Shown piece by piece: positions 7,362-14,812 of a DNA stretch of 21,973 bases. Every line of letters starts with the position of its first letter. Position 1 is the first letter of the stretch. This stretch comes from JAEMQF01 sp031419715 (GTDB lineage: Bacteria; Pseudomonadota; Gammaproteobacteria; Burkholderiales; Burkholderiaceae_C), in contig JANOLJ010000449.1 of NCBI GenBank assembly GCA_031419715.1, forward strand, positions 1-21,973, read 5' to 3'. The notes beneath the pieces are model-generated. The model was not told the DNA's origin. It saw only the letters and a program-made list of their open reading frames with translations, and did not search any database. The position numbers were made by a program, and so were the translations under genes.

Positions 7362-8178
7362 TCGCGGCGCGCAATTCGACGAGTTTGGCCTTCAGTTGGC
7401 GCGCATTGTCTTTGCCGATACGCAAAATCAGTTTCTGACCCGAAGACCGGTCTTCCAGCTCCGGGTCGGCAAACTCCACCATCACCCAGGGCCGCGCCGG
7501 CTGGATCGGCCCCTTCACGTTGGCCAACTTGACCTCGATCGGTTCGGGGATCGGGGGCGCATCCAACATGTGATCGATCACGGCGATCACCCGGTCGTTG
7601 AAGTAACTGCCCGGGTAGCCCAGGTTTTCATAAGCGCGCTGGAACTGTGGATAGGCGCGGCGGTACAACGCGGCCACGCGTTGCATGTCGAGCGTCTCGA
7701 TCCACGCCACAAAAGCTGAATAGCGCTTCGCATTGGCGACTGCGATGGTTTGCGAATCGGCCGAGGTCTCGGTCGCAAACCGCCCGCTTGTCGGGTGTAC
7801 CGGCCAGAACCTGGCGGGTGAGTGCGAGCGGGTCAGGCTGTCCACAGTCACCGCGACGCGGTGCGCGAACGCGTCTGTGTTGAGCCATTGCAACACGGCG
7901 CGCTCGCCGAAGGTCTCGGTCAACGCGTCGGCCAGTGTGTGCGGCGCTGGCGCCGCGGATGCAGCCGCAAGTGGCGCGGCGGGCGATGCGAGGTCGAGCG
8001 GGTAGCGAATCGCCGACGCCCCGGCCTGCGGCGGTGCTGTCACTTGCGGCGCCGACGCCGCGGGTGCAATCGCGGCTTTCGGTGGCCCGGCGCGTTGTTC
8101 GAGCTGCCACCAGTACAACCCACTGACGAGCAGACCGAGCAGGGCTGCGGAAAGCGTCCATAGCGCGGCTGGTTTCAT
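7345..8178 (-). CDS. DUF3014 domain protein
   Basis: A 277-residue protein anchored by one N-terminal helix (MKPAALWTLSAALLGLLVSGLYWW). A long Pro/Ala-rich linker (about 30-82) follows, then a folded domain. The domain matches DUF3014 in content: LNTDAFAHRVAVTVDSL, ARFWPVHP, FATETSADSQTIAVANAKRYSAFVAWIETLDMQRVAALYRRAYPQFQRAYENLGYP, then FNDRVIAVIDHMLDAP. The topology suggests a periplasmic domain tethered to the inner membrane. The biochemical role of the family is not known to me. It converges with the two-helix protein gene, overlapping it by 17 bases, and lies 31 bases or more from the dehydratase gene upstream, on the same strand. Confidence 0.88.
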   Translation of the reverse strand: MKPAALWTLSAALLGLLVSGLYWWQLEQRAGPPKAAIAPAASAPQVTAPPQAGASAIRYPLDLASPAAPLAAASAAPAPHTLADALTETFGERAVLQWLNTDAFAHRVAVTVDSLTRSHSPARFWPVHPTSGRFATETSADSQTIAVANAKRYSAFVAWIETLDMQRVAALYRRAYPQFQRAYENLGYPGSYFNDRVIAVIDHMLDAPPIPEPIEVKLANVKGPIQPARPWVMVEFADPELEDRSSGQKLILRIGKDNARQLKAKLVELRAAITQPR

Positions 8179-8229
8179 GTCGGCCTCCGATACCTGCGCG
8201 AAATTTCGTGGGGCACGGAACCGCGCAGG

Positions 8230-9198
8230 CTAGTCGACTGCCTCGGCACCGCTCATGAGCGCGAAAAACCGTGCCGCGTCGATATTGCCGCCCGACAGCG
8301 TGACGCCGATGCGCTTGCCGCGAAACGGTTCGGGGTGGTGCAACAGCGCCGCGAGTGCGCACGCGCCGGAGGGCTCGAGCACGACTTTCATGCGCTCGAA
8401 TGCGAAGCGCATCGCCTCCACCACTACGGGGTCGGGAACGGTGAGCACCTCACGCACCAGGGCCTGGATCACCTCGAAAGGCTGCTGCCCGACCGCCTGC
8501 GTTTGTTGTCCATCGCAAATGGTGCGCGGCACCTCGATGCTGACGATGCGTCCGCTGCGCAGCGATTGCTGCATGTCATTGCCGCGCTCGGGCTCGGCGC
8601 CGTACAGGGCAATGTCGGGCAGCAGGTGTCGGGCCGCGACGGCGCAGCCCGACAGCAAGCCGCCGCCGCCGGCGCAGACGATCAGGGCATCGAGTTCGCC
8701 GCAGTCTTCGATCAGTTCGAGGGCGGTGGTGCCCTGGCCGGCCATCACGGGAAGGTGATCGAACGGCGGTATCAGTTCGCAGCCGCGTTCGTCAACGATG
8801 CGCTTGGCGATCGCTGCCCGATCCTCCTTGTAGCGGTCGTACAAAACCACTTCGGCGCCGTAGCCACGCGTCGCCGCCACCTTGTTGGCCGGCGCATCGA
8901 GCGGCATCACGATCGTCGCGCGGCACCCATGCAGGCGCGCCGCCAGCGCCACGGCCTGCGCGTGATTGCCCGACGAAAACGCAACGACGCCGCGCGCGCG
9001 CTGCTCATCGCTCAAACCATTCACCGCATTGAAGCCGCCGCGAAACTTGAACGCGCCCATGCGTTGCAGGTTCTCGGCCTTCATGAACACTTGCGCGCCG
9101 AGCATCGCGTCGAGCGTGCTCGAGCGCAGCACCGGGGTGCGGTGCGCCACGCCTTTCAGGCGCTTCGCCGCGGCGCGTACATCTTCAAACTTCAACAT
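8230..9198 (-). CDS. PLP-dependent threonine/serine dehydratase
   Basis: Fold type II PLP enzyme that deaminates hydroxy amino acids such as threonine or serine to the 2-oxo acid. The 322-residue product has the lysine for the cofactor aldimine at K51 (GAFKFRGG), the carboxylate-binding SSGNHAQ loop (75-81) and the phosphate-binding GGGGLLSG (176-183). No ACT regulatory domain follows, so it is the short catabolic type. Serine racemase and threo-3-hydroxyaspartate dehydratase share this layout and cannot be excluded. ATG at 9198 gives the normal MLKFEDVRAAA start. It lies 35 bases downstream of the DUF1415 gene on the same strand. Confidence 0.92.
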   Translation of the reverse strand: MLKFEDVRAAAKRLKGVAHRTPVLRSSTLDAMLGAQVFMKAENLQRMGAFKFRGGFNAVNGLSDEQRARGVVAFSSGNHAQAVALAARLHGCRATIVMPLDAPANKVAATRGYGAEVVLYDRYKEDRAAIAKRIVDERGCELIPPFDHLPVMAGQGTTALELIEDCGELDALIVCAGGGGLLSGCAVAARHLLPDIALYGAEPERGNDMQQSLRSGRIVSIEVPRTICDGQQTQAVGQQPFEVIQALVREVLTVPDPVVVEAMRFAFERMKVVLEPSGACALAALLHHPEPFRGKRIGVTLSGGNIDAARFFALMSGAEAVD

Positions 9199-9233
9199 CG
9201 TCTCTCGATTCCTGGTTTCGGCAGGCGACGATC

Positions 9234-9836
9234 CTACGCCGCGTCGGAGGGTTCGGTGTCGCCGCCGGCCAGCGCATCGCTGCGGCACAAGGCCATCAAG
9301 GCACGCAGCCTGGGCTGGCCGAGCGCGCGCAATGTGCGTATGTTCGCTTCGTAAATCGAGGCGGCATCCGGCAACGCGGCGACGCCGCGCGCCACGCTGG
9401 CCTCGCGCAGCAAGTGCAACATCGGGTAGGGCGAGCGGTTCGTCGCGTTGTCCACGGCGTCGCGCGCCGTGCCGGCAAAGCGATAGTCGGGGTGAAAACT
9501 CGCGATCTGCAGCACGCCATCGAAACCCGCACCGGCCAACAGGGCTTCGGCTTCGGTGAGGAACTGGTTGTACGCGTCGAAGTCAGTCAGCACGTTCGGG
9601 TGGATCAACAACGTGGTGTCGGTCAGCGCCGGGTCACTGTGCACCAGCAGCTGCATTTCGCCCAGCAGCGCCGCCAGCAGACCCGCGTCGTCCGTGGCGC
9701 CACACGCGGTGTAGCGGATCTGGCCGTGCGCCTGCACCGCTTTGGCGAATGGGCACAGGTTCAGGCCGATCACGACCCGATCCACCCAAGCGCGGGTTTC
9801 CGCAATGACCTCGGCAAAGGCGACGGCGTGCTGCAA
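9234..9836 (-). CDS. DUF1415 domain protein
   Basis: A 200-residue cytosolic protein of a family common in proteobacteria and without a proven function. Family hallmarks are visible: ETRAWVDRVVIGLNLCPFAK near the N-terminus, NVLTDFDAYNQFL, LQIASFHPDYRFAG and TNRSPYPMLHLLRE, with CPFAK and FHPDYRF conserved. The start is uncertain. No ATG or GTG is available in frame; TTG at 9836 avoids overlap with the enolase gene. Another TTG at 9929 would force an 85-base overlap with that gene's 3' end, and I judged it less likely. The gene follows the mandelate racemase-family gene on the same strand, 8 bases after its stop, so co-transcription is plausible. Confidence 0.87.
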   Translation of the reverse strand: MQHAVAFAEVIAETRAWVDRVVIGLNLCPFAKAVQAHGQIRYTACGATDDAGLLAALLGEMQLLVHSDPALTDTTLLIHPNVLTDFDAYNQFLTEAEALLAGAGFDGVLQIASFHPDYRFAGTARDAVDNATNRSPYPMLHLLREASVARGVAALPDAASIYEANIRTLRALGQPRLRALMALCRSDALAGGDTEPSDAA

Positions 9837-9844
9837 GGCGGTCG

Positions 9845-10957
9845 CTACCCCGTGGCCTTGCCGAATTGCTGTATGGCCGCAGGCGTGGGCGTCGTTCCGG
9901 CGCCAGGTTCCTGCGGGAGCTTGAACCAACCGTCGGCGACGTCGGCCGGATCGGTGAAGCAGTCCTTGATCCAGGGGATGTATTCGAGCACCGCGATGGC
10001 CGGATGCGCGTAGGCCAGGTGCACGTGCACCTGGCTCATGTCACCCGCGTGCGGTGCGACCGGCAGGTGCAGCGCATGCGCCATCTCGCACACGCGCAGC
10101 ACCTCGGTGATGCCGGCCATGCGCGTCACGTCGGGCTGCACCCAGTGAATCGCCTGCTGGGCAAAGAACTCGGCGAAGGCGTCGGTGGTGTAGAGCTGTT
10201 CGCCCAGGGCGACGGGAATGCGGGTCGAGCGCGCCAGTTGAGCGTGGCCTTTCACGTCGTCGTACCACAGCGGCTCTTCGAACCAGTAGACGTCCAGGTC
10301 TTGCGCGGCATGGCAAAAGCGCTGGCAGGTCGGCAGGTCCCACTTGCCGTTGCCGTCGATCGCCAGCGTCACGTTGTCGCCGATCGCCTTGCGCACGGCG
10401 CGCAGGCGCTTCAGGTCGCGCGTCACCTCCGAGCCCACCTTGATCTTGATGCCGGTGAAGCCTTGGCCCACCGCGCCTTGCGCGCCACTGAGCAGCGCGT
10501 CGTCGCTCAAGCTGAGCCAGCCGATGTCGGTGTTGTAGGCGCGCACCTTGTCGCGCGCCTGGCCGCCGAGCAACTTCCACAACGGTTGTTGCGCCGCCTT
10601 GGCCTTTACGTCCCATAGCGCGATGTCGATTGCCGCATGCGCCAGCGTCGTGATGCCGGCGCGCCCAACCCACTGCAACGCCGGGTGGCGCGCGATGGCT
10701 CGCCACAACCGCGTGATGTCGCGCGCGTCTTGCCCGATCAACAGCGGCGCCATGCAGGTCGCGATGCAGCGCGTGATCAACTGGTCGCTTGCGAGATGCG
10801 CATGCGTTCCGGTGTAGCCCCAGCCGCTGAAGCCCCCTTCCACGTCGATGCGCGCGCCCACCACGCCCCAGTGCGACACCGTGTGCGTGCTGTCGGCGAT
10901 CTGCGTGCCGGTGACCGGCACATGCAAGATGAACGGGGTGACGGCTTCGATGCGCAT
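9845..10957 (-). CDS. mandelate racemase/muconate lactonizing family enolase (sugar-acid enzyme)
   Basis: Enolase-superfamily enzyme that removes a proton next to a carboxylate, so a dehydratase or epimerase of an acid sugar is likely. The 370 residues include KIK (K171, K173), metal ligands D201 (AIDGNGKW), E227 (FEEP) and E253 (GEQ), then D276 (QPDVTR) with H303 (APHAGD) as the Asp-His dyad, and E326. KxK plus the His-Asp dyad places it in the mandelate racemase subgroup. Exact substrate cannot be assigned; galactarate, talarate, rhamnonate or fuconate-type substrates are all possible. It points the same way as the otn operon but is cut off from it by lysE and a 554-base gap holding an inverted repeat. 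It could act on a longer acid sugar imported by the same cell. Confidence 0.93.
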   Translation of the reverse strand: MRIEAVTPFILHVPVTGTQIADSTHTVSHWGVVGARIDVEGGFSGWGYTGTHAHLASDQLITRCIATCMAPLLIGQDARDITRLWRAIARHPALQWVGRAGITTLAHAAIDIALWDVKAKAAQQPLWKLLGGQARDKVRAYNTDIGWLSLSDDALLSGAQGAVGQGFTGIKIKVGSEVTRDLKRLRAVRKAIGDNVTLAIDGNGKWDLPTCQRFCHAAQDLDVYWFEEPLWYDDVKGHAQLARSTRIPVALGEQLYTTDAFAEFFAQQAIHWVQPDVTRMAGITEVLRVCEMAHALHLPVAPHAGDMSQVHVHLAYAHPAIAVLEYIPWIKDCFTDPADVADGWFKLPQEPGAGTTPTPAAIQQFGKATG

Positions 10958-11511
10958 GGTTTATCGTAACGCCGCCACGGCGGCAGGCTCGCGACATGCA
11001 TTTACGTCAAATTGCACAGGGGCTGTGGTTCGTCATCGGCCCTCGGAGCGGCTCTCCGGATGTGGTCAGCATGCCGCGGTCGTGGCGGCAGGGCGATGGC
11101 GGTGCCCCCGTTCTCCGGCCCACGCTCGCGGGGCACCGGATTGAGACCGGCGGCGTCACGCCATCAACACGGTGAAGCCCTGGATACGTTGGGGACACCG
11201 CGAATGGTGCCTGCGCCCGGGGGCACCACCACCGCCCTGCTGAACCTGTGATGGTGTGCCACGCCTCTGCCTGCCGCTCGGGTGCCATGGGCAGGTGGTT
11301 CGGGGTACGGGCGCAGGCACCATTCGCGGTGTCCTCAACCTGCGCACGAAAACACGTTGTTGATGGCCCTACGACAGTGGGCCGAATCCGGTGTCCCGCG
11401 AGCGTGGGCCGGAGAACGTACCCCGGGCCACCTGCCCACGCTCAACCGTTGCACGCGGGTCAAGCAGCCATGGTCGATAGTCACCGGCAACCGGGCCGAT
11501 GGGGTTCACGC
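10958..11511. other. 554-base gene-free region dominated by a symmetric inverted repeat
   Basis: No credible gene lies here. Open frames on both strands translate to look-alike peptides (both contain RAQAPFAV and IRCPASVGRRT), which is expected from two inverted copies of one non-coding repeat. The region must also carry the promoter for the mandelate racemase-family gene, but no clear -35/-10 pair was seen. Flanks 10958-11100 and 11421-11511 show nothing I can name. Confidence 0.75.
11110..11417. repeat. large symmetric inverted repeat (two facing copies of an intergenic repeat)
   Basis: Outer arms 11110-11142 and 11385-11417 are reverse complements at 32 of 33 positions. Inner arms 11193-11219 and 11308-11334 match at 27 of 27. 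Both pairs share the same centre (11263.5), and the 50-base spacers between arms are equal in length but diverged. Within each arm are smaller hairpins bounded by GGTGCC and GGCACC (for example 11101-11108 with 11131-11138, and 11206-11227). This looks like two copies of a short structured repeat facing each other, of the intergenic MITE/REP type. No terminal inverted repeats with target duplication or transposase gene were found. Confidence 0.85.
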
Positions 11512-12138
11512 TCACGCGCGGCGCTCGAACGCGAGTTTGATGCCCAGCGCAATCAGCACCGCCCCGCTGGACCGATAGAGCCACACCAGAACTCCCGGGC
11601 GTGAGCGCAACCAGCCCGACAGCAAACCCGCGAAGTAACCCACCGGCCCCTTGACGACAAAGGTGAGCCCGGCGAACACCAGCCCGAGCACGAACACCGC
11701 CAAGGCCGGATGTTCGGCACCCGGTGACACGAACTGCGGCAGGAACGCGAAGTAGAAAACCGCGATCTTCGGATTCGCCAGGTTCGATAGCGCGCCGTCG
11801 CCGAACAGCCGGGGCAGCGAGCGCGCCGACGATGTGGTGACGACCCACGCCGTCGCTCGCGTGCGGAGCAATCCCACGCCCAGGTAGATGAGGTACGCGG
11901 CACCAAGCAATTTGAGCGCGATGAACAGCCACTCTGACGTGCGCAGAATGGCACCGAGGCCGAGTGTGGCGAGGAGCGTGTGGCCGACCAGACCAACGCT
12001 CACGCCAGCCGCCGTGACGACACCCGCTGCCGTACCTTGGGCGATCGAGCGTGACATCACGAGCACCATGTCCTGACCAGGTGTGACGATCAGCAGCAGC
12101 GACGCCAGGATGAAGACTACCCAGGAGATCTCAGCCAT
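11512..12138 (-). CDS. LysE/RhtB family amino-acid or metabolite exporter
   Basis: A 208-residue inner-membrane exporter with about six hydrophobic helices. The N-terminal helix runs into TPGQDMVLVMSRSIAQG (19-35), the family's TPGP-like turn with Q in place of P, followed by GVVTAAGVSVGLVGH. The conserved LSNLANPKIAVFYFAFLPQFV lies in the middle and ends the central loop. Family members export lysine, homoserine, threonine or similar solutes; the substrate here is unknown. ATG at 12138 has GAAGG just upstream. The nonamer ATGCATGCC occurs at the start codon (12137-12145) and again at 12164-12172, 27 bases apart. A 13-bp hairpin separates it from the upstream operon, so it probably has its own promoter. 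Confidence 0.92.
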   Translation of the reverse strand: MAEISWVVFILASLLLIVTPGQDMVLVMSRSIAQGTAAGVVTAAGVSVGLVGHTLLATLGLGAILRTSEWLFIALKLLGAAYLIYLGVGLLRTRATAWVVTTSSARSLPRLFGDGALSNLANPKIAVFYFAFLPQFVSPGAEHPALAVFVLGLVFAGLTFVVKGPVGYFAGLLSGWLRSRPGVLVWLYRSSGAVLIALGIKLAFERRA

Positions 12139-12169
12139 GCATGCCTTCGTAGTTGGGCAGGGTATGCAT

Positions 12170-12204
12170 GCCAACAGGGCCGCGCCGCGCCCGGCCCTGT
12201 TGGC
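12170..12204 (-). terminator. 13-bp hairpin after the otn/den operon
   Basis: GCCAACAGGGCCG (12170-12182) pairs perfectly with CGGCCCTGTTGGC (12192-12204) across a nine-base loop. It begins two bases past the stop codon of the last gene of the minus-strand operon. No run of U follows on the minus strand, so termination may be inefficient or the hairpin may protect the 3' end of the message. Confidence 0.6.
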
Positions 12205-12206
12205 GC

Positions 12207-12959
12207 TCAATACGTGGCGCGCCCGCCCGACAAATCGAACACCGCGCCGGTGCTGAACGAGCAATCGGACGACGACAACCACGCCACCATCGCCGCCACT
12301 TCTTCGACGCCGAGAAAGCGCGCCATCGGAATCTTCGACAGCATGAAGTCGATGTGCTGCTGCGTCATCGAATCGAACATGCCGGTCTTGGCCGCTGCCG
12401 GGGTGATGGCGTTGACGAGCACGCCCTTGGTGGCGAGTTCCTTGCCGAGCGACTTGGTGAGCGCGATCACGCCCGCCTTGGACGCGCTGTAGTGCGACGC
12501 GTTAGGGTTGCCTTCCTTGCCCGCCACCGAGGCGATGTTGACGATGCGCCCATAGCCTTTGGCGACCATGTGCGGCACGACGGCGCGGCAGGTGAGGTAG
12601 GGGCCGATCAGGTTCACCTCGATGACGCGGCGCCACACGGCAGGGTCGAGTTCCCAGGTCGCTCCGTTGCCACCCGTGATGCCGGCGTTGTTCAGCAAGA
12701 TGTCGATGCGCTTGTGCTCGGTGATCACATGGGCCGTGGCCTGCATCACCGCCTGGTCGTCGGTAAGTTCGACCACGGCGCTGTGCGTCGGGCCGATCGC
12801 CAGCAGCTTTTCGCGCGCCTGCGCGAGCCTGGCGGCATCGATGTCCCACAGCACCACAGTCGCGCCGCTGCGCAGCATGCGCTCGGCGCAGGCATAGCCT
12901 ATGCCTTGGGCGCCGCCAGTGATCACCGCGACGCGATGGGTCAAGTCGATCTGGTTCAT
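12207..12959 (-). CDS. SDR family NAD(P)-dependent oxidoreductase
   Basis: Classical short-chain dehydrogenase of 250 residues. Visible: TGGAQGIG cofactor loop (14-21), D39 at the end of the second strand (prefers NAD), NNAG (90-93), and the catalytic S144, Y157 and K161 (YSASK). It overlaps the upstream denD by four bases (ATGA), so it is translationally coupled to the acid-sugar operon. Likely role, by context, is oxidation of a second hydroxyl compound feeding the same pathway. Relatives include fucose- and 2-keto-3-deoxy-fuconate-type dehydrogenases. It is not the DenD-type enzyme, which is the adjacent extended SDR. It is the last gene before the hairpin. Confidence 0.93.
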   Translation of the reverse strand: MNQIDLTHRVAVITGGAQGIGYACAERMLRSGATVVLWDIDAARLAQAREKLLAIGPTHSAVVELTDDQAVMQATAHVITEHKRIDILLNNAGITGGNGATWELDPAVWRRVIEVNLIGPYLTCRAVVPHMVAKGYGRIVNIASVAGKEGNPNASHYSASKAGVIALTKSLGKELATKGVLVNAITPAAAKTGMFDSMTQQHIDFMLSKIPMARFLGVEEVAAMVAWLSSSDCSFSTGAVFDLSGGRATY

Positions 12960-13975
12960 CGCAGCATGCCTTTCAACGCGGTCTCGCTGTTCGGCGAATT
13001 GCGGCAGTCGTCGATGTACTGGCGCACGATGTCGGCAAAGCTCGCCGCCGGCTTCAAGCCCAGACGTGTGGCGCGGGCGAACGTCGCGCCCTTGGGCCAG
13101 TTGGCCACGATGCCGGCGATGCGCTCGTCACGCACATAGCGCACGCGGTCCCGGACCTTCTTCCCGGCCACGCTTTCCAACGCGGCGAGCATGTCGCCGA
13201 CGCGCACATTCAATGCCGGCAGGTTCAGCGCGAGGCGCCCGCCCAGCTCGGCGCGGCTCGCTTCGAAGACGCGGATCAACCCCTCGATCGTCAGCGCGGG
13301 CGACGACACCGGGTGCGACACGTCCACATCCACGGGAAGAATCGACTCCTCGCCCGCGAGTGGCTCACGGATGATGCCGGAGAAGAATGACGACGCGGCG
13401 CCGTTCGGCCTGCCGGGGCGCACCGTCACCGTCATCAGGCGCGCGCTGCGCCCGTCGATGTAGCCTTTGCGCGTGTAGTCGGATACCAAATGCTCGCAGA
13501 TGAGTTTCTGCGCGCCATAGCTGGTTTGCGGCGCCGGCAGGGTGTCGTCGCCCACGAGCTGGGGCATGGGCACGCTCGCATCCGGCCCGAACACTGCCAC
13601 CGAGCTGGAGAACACGACGCGCGGCGCGGCGCCGCCGCCTGCGACGTTCAGGCGCAAGGCGTCGAGCAGCGCGCGTGTGCTGTCGAGGTTCGAGCGCAGG
13701 CCGAGTTCGAAGTCGGCCTCGCATTCGCCCGACACGGCTGAGGCGAGGTGGAACACGCCGTCAAAGTTTTCTTCGCGGATCTGCGCGCATTGCGTGAGCA
13801 GCGCGCCGGTGCGCGCCTGGACGCGCGCATCGGCAAGTAGCTCGGGGCGTGGTGCCACTTGGTCGGCCAGCACGATGCTGTGAATTTTCTGACCGGCGAG
13901 TTGGCCGCGGGCGAGCAGCGCGCTGGCCAGACGCGAGCCGACGAAGCCGCCGCCGCCGGTGATCAGGAGTTTCAT
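12956..13975 (-). CDS. denD: D-erythronate dehydrogenase (DenD)
   Basis: Oxidises D-erythronate to 2-oxo-tetronate with NAD+, the entry step of the D-erythronate route. The 339-residue extended SDR has TGGGGFVGSRLA (6-17), D38 in VLAD binding the cofactor ribose, FHLASAVSGECE, SSSVAVFG near 123-130 and YGAQK (153-157) with Y153 and K157. VTVRPGRPNGAASSFFSGIIREPLAGEE and PVSSPALTIEGLIRVFE resemble the DenD pattern. It lies five bases after otnI and overlaps the following SDR by four bases, so operon membership is firm. Product naming rests on its place between otnI and the SDR in a full otn cluster; a related acid-sugar dehydrogenase activity is the alternative. Confidence 0.88.
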   Translation of the reverse strand: MKLLITGGGGFVGSRLASALLARGQLAGQKIHSIVLADQVAPRPELLADARVQARTGALLTQCAQIREENFDGVFHLASAVSGECEADFELGLRSNLDSTRALLDALRLNVAGGGAAPRVVFSSSVAVFGPDASVPMPQLVGDDTLPAPQTSYGAQKLICEHLVSDYTRKGYIDGRSARLMTVTVRPGRPNGAASSFFSGIIREPLAGEESILPVDVDVSHPVSSPALTIEGLIRVFEASRAELGGRLALNLPALNVRVGDMLAALESVAGKKVRDRVRYVRDERIAGIVANWPKGATFARATRLGLKPAASFADIVRQYIDDCRNSPNSETALKGMLR

Positions 13976-13980
13976 GGGGA

Positions 13981-14793
13981 TCAGCCTTTCTGTTGTGGTT
14001 TATAAGGTTGGAACCAGGTCAGGCCCGCCGAGGTGCCGGCCTTCGGGCGGTATTCGCAGCCGACGAAACCGTCCCACTTCAGCTCGTCGAGCAGGCTGAA
14101 CAGATAAGGGTGGAACAGCTCGCCGCGATCGGGTTCGTTGCGATCGGGCACGCCGGCAATCTGGAAGTGGCCCACGCGACCTCGGTGCTGCGGGTCGGCC
14201 AGGTACTTGCGAATTTTCATCGCCACATCGCCCTCGACGATCTGGCAGTGGTACAGATCCATTTGCACGAACAGGTTCGGCGCGCCGATCTCGCGGATGA
14301 TTTCGTGCGCATGGTCCTGGCGGTTCAGGAAGTAGCCCGGCACGTCGCGCGTATTGATGGGCTCCAGCAGAATCTGCACGCCGGCTTTGGCCGCTTGCTC
14401 AGCCGCCCAGATGAGATTGGCGATGTAGGTGGCGCGGTGTGTCGCGCGATCGGCGCCCTCGGGCAGCAGGCCGGCCATCAGGTGCACGCGGGTGCAGCCC
14501 AGCGCCTGGGCATAGGGCAGGGCAAGCTCCAGCACACCGGCGCGAAATTGCGCTTCGCGGCCGGGCAGGCTGGCCAGGCCGCGCTCGCCTTTGTCCCAGT
14601 CGCCCGGTGGGCCGTTGAACAGCGCCTGCGTCAGCCCATGGGCCTTCAGGCGTTTCGCGATATCGCTTTTGTCGAAGGCGTAGGGGAACAGATACTCCAC
14701 GGCCGTGAAGCCGTCGGCCGCGGCGGCGGCGAAGCGGTCGAGGAAATCGACCTCGGTGTACATCATCGAGAGGTTGGCGGCAAAACGTGGCAT
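13981..14793 (-). CDS. otnI: 2-oxo-tetronate isomerase (OtnI, hydroxypyruvate isomerase-like)
   Basis: Isomerises 2-oxo-tetronate to 3-oxo-tetronate in the cytosol. The 270 residues form the TIM-barrel of the xylose isomerase-like/hydroxypyruvate isomerase family. Metal-ligand candidates are E144 (LLEPIN), D179 (VQMDLYH), Q211 (FQIAGVPDRNEPD) and E247 (VGCEYRP). PGYFLNRQDHA (152-162) and GELFHPYLFSLLDELKWDGFVGCEY are typical of the group. ATG at 14793 gives MPRFAANLSMMYTEV, the usual N-terminus. The stop of otnC lies 19 bases upstream and denD follows after five bases. The step matches the otnK and otnC genes next to it. Confidence 0.93.
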   Translation of the reverse strand: MPRFAANLSMMYTEVDFLDRFAAAAADGFTAVEYLFPYAFDKSDIAKRLKAHGLTQALFNGPPGDWDKGERGLASLPGREAQFRAGVLELALPYAQALGCTRVHLMAGLLPEGADRATHRATYIANLIWAAEQAAKAGVQILLEPINTRDVPGYFLNRQDHAHEIIREIGAPNLFVQMDLYHCQIVEGDVAMKIRKYLADPQHRGRVGHFQIAGVPDRNEPDRGELFHPYLFSLLDELKWDGFVGCEYRPKAGTSAGLTWFQPYKPQQKG

Positions 14794-14812
14794 GGCTGTG
14801 GTCTCTGCAGGG

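Noticed and set aside
9837..9929. Longer start (TTG at 9929) for the DUF1415 protein
   Set aside because: Would overlap the enolase gene by 85 bases, and the extra residues do not resemble the family.
11007..11604. Small open frames on both strands with similar peptides
   Set aside because: Products of the two inverted copies of a non-coding repeat; similarity comes from the DNA repeat and not from a protein family.
12153..13139. Plus-strand open frame of 328 codons
   Set aside because: Antisense to the SDR and denD genes, with no recognisable domain.
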